Below, piece by piece: positions 50,814 to 62,800 of a stretch of 64,000 nt of DNA. The DNA is from Vombatus ursinus. Its lineage: Eukaryota; Chordata; Mammalia; Diprotodontia; Vombatidae. A program made the translations under genes and the position numbers. The stretch is from NCBI RefSeq assembly GCF_900497805.2, contig NW_020954588.1:7112464-7176463 (forward strand), written 5' to 3'. The notes under the pieces were generated by a model. That model worked only from the letters and a program-made list of their open reading frames with translations, was not told where the DNA came from and searched no databases. Position 1 is the stretch's first letter. Each line of letters opens with the position of its first letter.

Positions 50814-53800
50814 CATATTCATCATAGATATATAAATTTCCCACAGGACTCAATACAATAACTTGCAAATAGTCTAATACTTTGAACAAAAGCCACCCCC
50901 TTCCTCATATGTATAATCTCTTTGGAAAGACTACATACATACACACACATAAAATAGTTATACACTCAAAAGTAACAACACTAATTATAGGCTGCACTCA
51001 AGGAGCTTGAGAAAAGTTCTATAATAGCCTCTGTGGGAAATACGATAAGGAGTCAGTCCATCAAGGAAGCATAAAAGGATTGCCATGCAGCAGTGAGGGA
51101 TTGGTTGAGATCAGAGAACATGAATTGGTAGTAAAATCAACCAACATGGTTTCATGTCTTCCTCTAGCAGCATTCAGTGATTCTGGGGTAGGAGTAGAAA
51201 AACAGGATTGTGGAGTGAACCATTCTTGAAGAAGAACAGAAAATGAACAGAAGGACAACAGGGTAAGAGATTAAAGGATGGAGTACAATGAATAGTTGAA
51301 CAGGTTAGCCACCGTATGAAAACTGTGAAGGAAAGAAAGTGAGGTTAGAACAGGGCAACAGAGTAAGAGAGCTGATAAAGATGAAGGACTGGAGGACATA
51401 GTAAAGCTGACAATCAGGTTTGGGAGGAGAAAGTCAAGGTGACAAGTATAAGGCCAGGAGTTGACAAAAGGAGAAGTCAGCCTTAAAGTTGAAGAACCTG
51501 GAGATGGTGAGATCTAGTGAGTGGCTGAAGCATACAGAGACAGAGGTCACAGATCAGAAAAAGCCAGCAATAATCATTAATAAATCTACTGAGTGCCAAC
51601 TATTTTAAGAACATCTCGAACTTTTCTCTACATATCTGACTAGCATGTAATGAGGCACAGAGTACATCTTGTCTTTGATCTTTACTGCTGACGTAGGATT
51701 TGGATCCGAGTCTCAAAAACGCTTAAAAATGGAACAAAAAAACCGAGGTGCCCAATCTCCTATCTCAACTCTATGGTGAAAGCCTAGATTTTACCTATAT
51801 AGCTGAATTAACACATTCACACCTGGAATGTTTCTTCCCCAAAGTTCTCATTTTGCAGCCCTCTCATCACCACATTCTGTTCTTACCTCAATCACGTTCT
51901 GTAAAACCCAGGCCAATCTCAAACCCACTTGCTGAGTCGTAAAACTGAATAAACTGGCACCTAAAAGTCGTCTACTTCGAGTGAATAAGTGAAGTATTTT
52001 GCAGGAATTCTGTATTAGCTGTTTAACAAAAAGAGTACATTTTAGAAGTAGTAAAGTCATTTAGTAAAGTTAAAAGTAAAGTAGTACATTTTAAAAGTTA
52101 TTTAGTAAAGTTAAAAGTATTTAACTTTCTTTTTAGAAGATTAAGTTAATTACATGAGGAAGTACCAAATACAATTTCTTTAAACTATTTAGAAACATAG
52201 TTTGGTCTCCATCTTATATATTGAATAGATTTTTTTAAAAATCACCTCAATAAAGGGAAATGAGCAAAAAGCTGAAATGCTGCACTGCCTAATCCAGACT
52301 GTTTTATCATGGCCAAGGGTCCTAGCACAAATGCAAGTCCCTTTGAGTGGCCAGGCTATTTCCGACTGAAATAGAAAGGTGTCATGTTTATAGTAGTCAC
52401 ACTATGGCAAGTAGGCCAGCTCCAGATGGTGAACTTTGTCCTGGAGTACCCAGATAACTACAGGCCGTTAGCAGCATTGGGGCACTGAGTACTCTACTGA
52501 GGCTCAATGAGTGTGAAAATGACTTCCTCATCAATGGAGCTGTTTGCTAATCTCATGTTGGAGAGTAGGAACAGGGACAAGGATAGGATCTTCAAAAACA
52601 AGAATTTAAATATAGTAGGTATGCACCCATCAGCCAAAATCTAAAGATGATGGTATAAGCCAGACTGTGATTTCACTGTCATGGGGATTTCCCTGGTGAG
52701 GAAACTCTCTCCATCAATGGTGGTCAGCACCTTCTCAGAAGCTTACAATCTTCAAGAGTTGCCGATAGCACTAAGAGGTTAAGTGACTTGTCCAGGACCA
52801 CACAGTTGGTCCGTGACAAGAGGCAGCACTTGAATCTAAGGCTTCCTGGCATCAAGGCCAGCTCACCTACCACTATGCTGTCTCTGCTGAAGAGTAACAT
52901 TTTAAATATTTTCCTTTTACTTACACTCCCACGTATTGGCTTCAAATCAAATCTATGGCTTGTAAACCTTGAGAATGTTATAAAATCAAATATGCTTTTA
53001 AAAAAGGAAATTTTCTTCCTGAACTTCTTCTCAGATCAAAACATTGGAATTCATGTGGAAGAAAGGTAGGTTAATACTAATCTGGGATGAAGGTGTGTGA
53101 TTACAGACTAAGAAGTAAAATAATTCCAAACCTTCTACATTTCACTCTGATAAATTATATTCCAGCTTTATCAGAATATCGAGAATGAGAAGAGTATCTT
53201 CTTACAGTTTCAGGCTTACTTCTCAATAGCCTGATTCTTTTTTTTTAAAAGCCCAGAGCAGGACTTACGCAGTATTTAAGACAGAAGTTGGAGATTTATA
53301 AGAAAAAAAATCAGCCCAGTCATCTCAGGTGTCCATATGAAAGAGAATTCATAAACATCAAACAAATAATGGAGTTAAAAGCTAATGGCACTATTTATTA
53401 CATGGTGAAAATGGATGCCACTGCTTCTCAAACCCATATAACACACCAAATTGACAGAATACACTAAACAAAGTTGCTTTCTCCACCCTTTCCCCTGGCT
53501 CTTTGTTTGGTTGTCAGGCTCACTTTCCCCAGAGAATGAAGGGGTTATAAACAGTAAGAACCTGAAATGTTATTCCTTCCATTTTTTTCCTCACTGATAA
53601 ACAGACTTACAGGATCTCCACAGGAAGAATTTAAATAAAGGAGGCGTACAGTTATTAGCCAAAATCTCTAAGTCACAAGAAAGTTGGTAGCAAGCTTTGC
53701 CAAGGGTCAGGAAAAAGCCCTGCAGAAAACCTTCATATTGTTGATTAAGACCAATGCAATTGAATCAGAGCTCAAAGGATCTCGGGGGACAGCTAGACTA

Positions 53801-56800
53801 CCTCCCTATCTGCCATAAGCAGCATCCTCTTCCCTTATGTGGTATCCCCAACAAGGATGCATCCAATCCTGGTTTAAATACCTTCAATGATGACCCAAAA
53901 CAAACAACATCCCACTACCTACTGAGGCAGAGCCTATTTTCTGGCAGTGGAGGTTTTTATCCATGAGCAGTAGAAAGTACTGAATGCATAGCAAGGTCAT
54001 AGACACTGTGGCACAGTCTAACCAAATGACGTATGTAGCCATAGAAGCAATTTAACCAACCAACAAAACCCCAAGAAAGCAAAGAAGAGCTCAAAGTATT
54101 CTACAAAAAAAATCTGAAGGTGAGAACACCCAGAGTTGGGAAGGAATCTTTAGAAAGAGGAGAGAAGAAATGAACATAAGCAGAAAGACCCCCAGAAAGA
54201 TAACTGAAGCTTATCTGGCAACAACCATGTGTCAGATAATAAAGAGCCAAAGAAATTCTACCAAAAAAATTCTACAAGATTTTTCCAAACCAAGCCAATC
54301 CATATGATATTTAATAACATCAATGAGAAGGAGGGTACAGGGTAGGGCAGTGAAAAACATTGGCAAATATGATTCAGGATTAAGATATGAAAGAGGTCAA
54401 AGGCTTATAGGCTTTCCAGAAGTCTCCTGCCAATATATCATTAATGCTTTCTTCAAAGAGAGAGTAAGAAGTGGTTCACTGACAAGCATTTATTAGTGCT
54501 TACTCAGTACCAGTAATCTTGCTAAGTGCTGGGCAAAAATAGTCCCTGCCCTCAAGAGGTTTACATTTTAATGAAAAGGTACCAAACATAGTGAGTACTG
54601 ACCAACGTCATGAAAAAATGAAACTGGTGTATCTTTAATAGACAAAAAATGAAAATTCATTGATGAGGAAGTCATTTTCAAAATACCTGTCTGAGTACTC
54701 AGACCACAGACTAGTTTGAGAAAATGGCCAAAACCACATCAAATTAGAAGAATAAATATGAGAAGACATTGAGTGCAATAACAACAGCTCAAACCTGACC
54801 TATTCAAGCAAGCTACCAATGCCAAAATGGGAAAAATGTCATAAAGGAAAACACACAGATTCTAATGATCACAATCTTTTACCAAAGTCTGAGTGATATA
54901 AAGAAGCTGCTACATGGAGACCAAAAGAACCCCAAAACTGCCTCAGTCAGTAAATACTTGATTTCTTTAAACAAGTAGAGAGACAAGACCACCAAAGATC
55001 ACATTGGTTTAAAATACAAATTCACGGGAAAAACAATAAGGAGAAGGATAATGAAAGGCAAGGAGCATACCACCTCACAAAAAAGCAAAGCTGCAGACAG
55101 CTTTGTGTTAGGTAGATGTATGTAAGCCAGGACGTTCCAAAAGGGAGCAATGGGGACTCACAGGATCAGTGACCTAGAGTAGGAATAGAACTCAGAAATC
55201 AGCTAGTCCAACTCCATGCCCTTCCACCCCCATTTTCCAGATGAAATGGGACAAGATTGACAGGGTTCCCCTAAGATGTTTTCATCACTGAAGACCGTGG
55301 AATCACTGCATTCAAATGAACAACTCAGTCTCTGCGCTATATACAATAGAAATGGCACTGAAGGAGAGGGTCAAGAAAGAAGTCTGGACCAGACCAAATA
55401 CACAATGGAGAAATCTATGCAAAAGGCAACAATCTCGAAAATACTGGGGGAAAAATATTCTCGTCAAACTCGCAGATGAAACCAAGCTAGGAAGGATAGC
55501 TAACAATGGAGATCCAAAAGGATCCTGACAGCCCAGAGCACTGAGCCAAATCCAATAAAATGAAATTCAAAAGGGATAAGTGTAAAGTCTCACACACATG
55601 TGCCAAAAATATCATCTTCACAAGTGGATGGAAGAGGAGGGGTTAGACAGCGGTTCTGAAGAAAGATCTGCAGCTTAGAGAGGATTTCAGGCTCAACATA
55701 ATGTACTGAGGATGATATAGCAGTCAGAAAAGCTAAGGTGATCTTGATCCGTATTGAGAAGAACAGCTGCCAGGAACAGGGAAGGGGAGGATCCGACGGT
55801 GGCCTCACTCTGCACACCTTCTCTGGTGTGTTGTGTTCGGTTCTAAGGACTGAAACTGAAGAAAGACATCGGTGAGACGGAGAAGGCTTAGGGAAGGCAA
55901 CTAGGATGGTGAAGGGCCCTAAGTCCAAGTCACGTAAGGATGGCTGAGGAAAAGGAGGCTCGGGGAAGCCAGAGCTCTGTTCAAGTCTACGAAGGGCTAC
56001 TCCTCAGAGGAAGTTTTAGATTTCTTCTTGGGCTCGTCTTCCTTAAACGTCGTCAAGTAGACGGACGCTTGTCCAGTATGTTTCAGCGTGGATTCAGATG
56101 AAGCAGGGTTGAATTAGATGCCGGCTGAGGTCCACTCCAACCCCTAAATTCTCTGATTCTGATCTTCTCTCCACAGGTACTCTACAATCCAGCCACACTG
56201 CCCTAGAGGGGCTCAGCTGCACTCTATAAACTGCCTCCATCTCCTACGCCCAGGATGCTCTCCCTCCTCATTCATGCCTGTGGGTTTCCCTGGCTTCCTG
56301 CAAGAGTAAGCTCAAGTCCTCCCTTCAGTAAAAGGCCTTTCCTTGTCTCCCAGATGCTCCCCAGCCTTCCATCTCCTATGTCTGTATCTCTCCCATTAGA
56401 CTGTGAGCTCTATGAGGGTGGAGACTCTTTTTGCCACTCTTGGTAGCCTCAGCACTTAGCACAGGGCCAGATATTAATAAAATGCTTGTTGGCTAACCGA
56501 CTATGAAAGTGCACTGTGCTGTCAATGATCCCAAGCTGCACTGACATAAACTCCTTTTCTGGCTCCCAATATTCTCTTAGCTACAGCATTCTCACAGCTA
56601 CCCAGCTGTGAACTGTGCTTCACCATCATCCAGAGAACTTGCAGGCGTCCCAAAGGAAAATGTGGAGCAGCTCAGTGGGTCTAAAAAGACTGTGGCAGGT
56701 GAACTATCACAATCTGCCTGCAAAGAGAGATCTGAAATGTATGATCAGGAAAGAAGGACCAGGTAGAGCAAGGGACTAGATAACCAAGGTGTGTACTGGT

Positions 56801-59800
56801 ACCAATGAGATATTAAGAGACTGAAAGGAAGTCCTTCAGCACACTGATTTAGTCCTTTACAGAGGACTGATGAGAAGTCATGGATGGGAATTACTGAAGA
56901 AGGAGAAGGCACGGAGAGGTTACAACCTAGACTGTTGAACTGTGGTAAGATCATGGGTCTACCAAAATTACATCTTCATTGTCACCAACCTTTGGTTTCC
57001 TTTACAATCCCATGTATTTTATTTTATGTATTTAAAAATGTTATTCTGGAGTCCATAGGCTTTCCCAAATTGCTGCCAAAATGGGTCCATGACACACAAA
57101 AGCTAAAGAAGTCCCAAGTTACTGCACTACAGCTACAAGTGGGGCTCAGTTTATATCGTAATGATAACAGTTAAGACGTACTTTAAAATGTGTCAGCCTT
57201 TCCCTAGGTTTTAATAGTTTCGGTGAATAAATAAAGTGTACTAACTGCATCGACACCAAAAGGAGCTGAATTATACAAGATAAGGAAACGATTACCTTTA
57301 ACAAAAAAGAATTATTCCAGGATTTCACAAGCTCAGTAGCTCTTAGGTCTTGCCAACTTATGAAGTTATGGAAATGATTTCCTGTCTTCCTAAAAAACAA
57401 AATAGTATTTTAAGAGTCATTGCAAAATCAAAAGTATCCTGTCAGAAACCACACAAAGGGTCTGTTGCAAAAGACAAAAATTTCGAACTTCAAAACATAA
57501 AAGTAATTTCAATTTCAACGTCAAAGTCAATGAAATAATTAGACTAGATATGCTGTGTGATAAATTTTTTTATAACCAACCAAGACCGTATAAAAGTTTC
57601 AACTATACAAAAAGTAATTCCTTCTGAATTGCTTTACTTTGAACCATCATAAAAAAGATAAATTCCCCCTAAAGGTTGGCTTCATACATTTTCAAAAAGT
57701 CAAAAGGATAAAAATGTTTTCTTTCTACATAGCATTCCTATCTTTATACATATTAAACAAACGGGAACTCTGTAACCCAGAGTTTAAAGGATGGGGATAA
57801 ATGCTTTCTGTGGACACTCCTGTTCTTCCTGGCTTGCAGGGTCAAAATCTGCTATAGGGGGAAAAAAAAATTCACATTCATACTTAGGTGTTGTTTGATT
57901 TCTACCAAGGACTATGCTATATTTCTGAATGTTCTTAGGACTCTGCTCATACCTTACATAAGCATTTGCCACCCAGTGTAAGCTGCATCCATAAGAATGT
58001 GGCATTCGGAGAAATGTTATATGGGAGTGATTATTTCTAGAGGAATGATGTTAGAAACTTTCCTTTCTATATTTTCTGCATATATTTATTAATATACATG
58101 CTTCCCCCAATAGAATGTAAACTCCAGGAAGACAGGAACAGTTTCATTTGCTTCATATTTTCAGCATAGTACCTGGCACATCATAGGTGTTTAATGAATG
58201 CCTAGTCAATTATAAACTGTATTTGCCTGAATGATGTCACAGCAGAATTTTTCTTATTAAATATCATATTGTTGTAAAATGACGTTTGTTGGGGCAACCT
58301 TGTATGAACTGCCAGCCTTGGAGTCAGGAGGACCTGAGTTCAAATCTGGCCTCAGACACTTGACACTTTCTAGCTTTGTGAATCTGGGCAAACCTCGACT
58401 GCCTCACCAAAAAGCAAAAATAAATAAATAAAAACACCTTGTATGAACTATAATGATACTTTATTATAGTTCAGATGTTCATAGCTTTAGAGCTGGAATG
58501 TGCCTTGGAGGTTGTTTTATCTTCCATACTAGAATAGAAGGTTCATGAGGGCAAGGATGCTCTGAAACAAGACCATAGTTAGAGAAAGAACAAAACTAAC
58601 AACTAGAGATTTTTCAGAAACCACCTAGAACTATGAAATACCCCAACAGGAAAATATTCTAGAGAATATCTTTACTTAACATCTGAAAAGTGCTAATCAA
58701 ATTAACCATACTAAATAAGCTTTTAGTCTTCAAAGTAAGCAGGCTGGAGAGTTCTGGAATCTGAGGGCTTGGGGAGGCGGAGGTGACGCAGGCTCAGGAA
58801 ATGGTTTCGCTGGCTCAGGAAAATTCAGAAACTTTTGCTGCTAATGCACATCTGCAACTACTGGGCACCCGGTAAATCAAGCATTGATTAAGTACCTCCT
58901 CTGGGTCAGGAATTGTGTTATGTACTGGGGACTGAAACACAGAATGGAAACCCTGAAATCGACATTCAGAAAGCTGCCTGGGGTACTAAGCAATGAAGGG
59001 ACTTTGCTCATACGTATCAGATGGATAATGTGAAAATGTCCCTAAGGACCCGAGGGTGATGCCTAAGAAAAGTTCTAAGCTCCTTAGCAATAACTGTTGA
59101 GAACAAATCCTTGTAGAGTCAGGGGAAGAGGAACTCACTCACTTGTCATTGCTCCCTACCATGACAAGAGGGGAGCACAAGAACCAGCCAGCTACGGATC
59201 TAGGCCACGAACTTTTCTACAGTGTCCAGATCTTCTCAGCATCTCTGACAAAAAGTTAGCTAAAAGCACTTTCTGCTAGTCTGAGAGACCTGTCTTTGGC
59301 CCACCTGGTCCTTCACCTGGCCTTTCTGCAGAAGTTGCCCCATATTGGCCGAGCACTGCTTGGCCGCAAGAGTTCAGCTGGGACTAGGCCTGAGGGGTGG
59401 CAGAACTTAGAAGTGGGTACTGGTTTTCACAGATCTTATATCAGCAATCCTCGAGTTAATTTGGCCATGAAACATTTTGGGGCTTGAAATATATTGATGG
59501 AACTCACAAATGCTGGCCTAGCATTGAAATATAGTGATGGAACTCACAAAGGCTCTAGAGGTAAGGAATACTTCAGGATAAAAGAGAAGCCTGGGAAATT
59601 GTGGGGCAAAAGAGAAGAAATTAAATCTATTTTCTTAATACCCAAATTCCACAGATACTTTTAATACATGCATAATTTCAGAGTTAACATTTTAGTGGGA
59701 AAAAACTGTTAGGATAACAAAGTCTCAGGGTTCAATAGTCGAGTTTGGGAAATGCTGCTTTACATGTTCTAAGACTGAAAGGCAAGGCAAATATTTTAGT

Positions 59801-62800
59801 TTTGAAAACAAAAAAGTGGCAACAGAATCTTAAGAGAAGAGCACAGAGATATTTAAAAAAAAAAAAAAAAAAGCAAGTGAAAAGACAACACCAGAAAGGC
59901 AGCTAGTATAATGAAAGTCATGCAGCCAATCCACAGGAGGGACCCAAAGTCAAATCCCAGATCCAATGGTTCTTAGTTACGGGACTGGAGGAGTTCCTCA
60001 ACCTTTCTGGGTCTGTAATGTCCATACCCACTTTTGTGTTACCTACCCACAGGATCACAGGGCGGCAAGGGCTTTATAAACCTGAAAGCATTAGGCAATT
60101 GTAAGCTATTATAACATTATCAACTGTTTTGGTAATCAGTATTTATAACTAACCACATGCCAATCAAAAACTAGTAGAGGCAGAGAGGAATCTCACCTTT
60201 TTTTTCTGTGCAGTATGGTGCCTTATATGATACAATCTTAGTTTTTCTAAAAATGTGACTCTCCTTTTAACCAGTAATAGCAAAATCAAGTATACACAAC
60301 CTTTAGTTTGCAAAATTTATCTTGAATTATTAACCTATTGTATCCCTCCAATCCTAGGAATAAGTTTCTTAAGATCTAAAAGTTCACTGAAGCTGAATGT
60401 TGACTGAAGATAAATGATGTAGTCCTACCGAGATGATTCAGAGGTTGTCCCAAGCCCCAGCCCCCACACAACTCTTCTGATGAGTAGAGGGTAAGAGAAT
60501 ACCTATCATGGTAGCTTTGTTGCTTGTGTGGATAAGATCTAGGATTTTCAAGGTACAAAGAACTGCCCCTTTCAGTGCAAAACTATAGCAACTCCACAAT
60601 TTAAGAGTTTTAGAGAGAAGCCAATGAAGAGGTTAAATAACCGGCCCAGGATCTCAGCCAGTATTGTCCAAGGTAGGACAGGATGGCTCTCTAGGCACAC
60701 CACCATTGTACTGCCTCAGTGACGGCGGCTAACACAGTTAAAATGAAGAAGAAAAAGTCTTTTATCTGACTAGGTAGTGTTTTATTTTGAGGGTACATAT
60801 AGGACCTCTTCATGTACTTACCTTAGCCTCACTAATCTTACAAACACCCCCTGTGAGCCCCAGGGTCACGTGTCTCCCATAATTTTAATAGCCCCTAAGA
60901 TGTTCAATGCAGTATAGCTGCAATGGATCTAATTAATCTTCCTGAGGACAAGGACGTGGTTTGACCTTTATTCTCTACCAAGTCAGCACATTATAGACAG
61001 TAGATCTTAAAATGGTAAGCTGAAGAAGCAATACCATGGTTCTATAATTTGGTACTTTTGGGGACTAGCGTACATTTTCACAGGTTCGTTGGCTTAGAGC
61101 CAGGACATTAAAGGTCATCTAGTCCAACTGTCTCATTTTATGAAAATGGAGAAACTAAGGCTCAGAGCAATTTTAAAAAAATTAAAAAACAACTGCCTAA
61201 GGCCACAGCAAGTAGCACAGGTGGGATTCAAACCTGAGCCCTCTGACGCCAAATCTAGTTCTCTTTCCACTGGACCAAAAGAAAAATCATGGAGACAACA
61301 ACAGTTCAATTTCCTGGGTGCATGTTTATTCAGGTTAACCAGGTTTAGAGTTAATCAGAACAGGTTAGACAGAGTTTAAGTTACAACCACTGTCTTTTGA
61401 AATGTACTTTTAAGTAACTAAAGAATACATGTGGGAAGCCTGTTTTAATAAAAGAGAAAACATCAATTCTTTCCAAAGCCAAGAAATGCCACATTTTATG
61501 CATATGGTCAAAGCTCATCCAAGTAGTTTCAAAGTTTCATTCAGAGCATATTAGCTTTAACCAAGAATCAAACAACAATAGTGCTTATGACACAATGTAC
61601 TCACTTGTTCCATGTAATGAAAGTTGCTCTCTGTGTTGAGATTCCAAGGCCAACAATCTGATGCATTTGTATTCCTGCAGCTAAAAGTAAAAATACATAG
61701 AAATCAGTTTAAAAGCTGAGGAAATTTTCCTTTCTGATATTACTGTCTGATCTTTAAGAAAAATACATATGATAGAAACATTTTTACTAAAGCAGTTAAT
61801 CTGAAAATAACTAAGCATTCCTCTAGTAAGCTGGATAGTGATCCTTATAAAAAGGGTTGAAAAAAGCAGAAAAGAGCTAGATTTTAAAACCAGATACAAT
61901 GACCTGTTTATGAGGTCTGAAAAATGAGAAAAAGACACTGAACAAAGACTAACTAGCTAGACAATGTTTTCTTCTTACTGCTGGAGAAAAGTTGCAAGAA
62001 TTTCACTTCTGAGTCTAAGTGAATACCAATCTTCCACAGTAGAAGTGTGAGAAAAATAAAACCAAAATCTTTGGGGAAAGGAATATGATATCCTCCCGTA
62101 CTAAGAATACAGATGAAATTTCAAATTCTGCTGAGATATATTTTTCACATAAATTGATGCCAAGATAGAACCAATTATTTTTCCTCATTCAAATTTTCCA
62201 TAATACTAAAATTTACATATGAAAAGATATGTAAAACAATTGAACCAGAAATCTCTACTACAAAACTGGAATAAAGACCGCCTGTGATCTCATTGGCAAA
62301 GGAAGTACCTGGATGGGGGGGGGGAAGTATCTTTTCTATAAATTGGTCTTTGTTGTTGTTCAATCTTTTTGGTCTTGCCCGACTCTTGCTGACCTCATTT
62401 GGAGTTTTCTTGGCAAAGATATTGGAGTGGTTTGCCATTTCCTTCTTCGTAAATTGGTCTTAGAGAATGCCCCAGAGCCCAGACAGAGGTTCATTGACCT
62501 GTCCCTTATAGGCCACACTGGCAGAATGTAGCAAAGGCTGTACAATGGAACCCAGGTTGGCCTGGCTCCAAGGCTCCTCTATAAAACATGGCTCAGAATA
62601 CCGTCTACATAACATTTTGCCTCTGAGGTAATATGAAAAACATATTTAAGAGTGCTAAAAAATATTTTTGTTTTCTAACCAAAAACATTTTCTTTTTGGC
62701 TGGAGCCAGAGTGTGACCCAGAACAATCTGGATAACCAGATTAGAAAGTTTCCTGAGTAGCGCTGCTTGAGGATACTACTCTCTCTTCAACTTTTCTATT

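Noticed and set aside
61605-61681. Alternative frame [20 protein letters not shown] through GK5 exon 3 as a real isoform
   Set aside because: It is open and reaches FITWN, but it would replace the conserved [11 protein letters not shown] core and does not fit the phase of exon 2.
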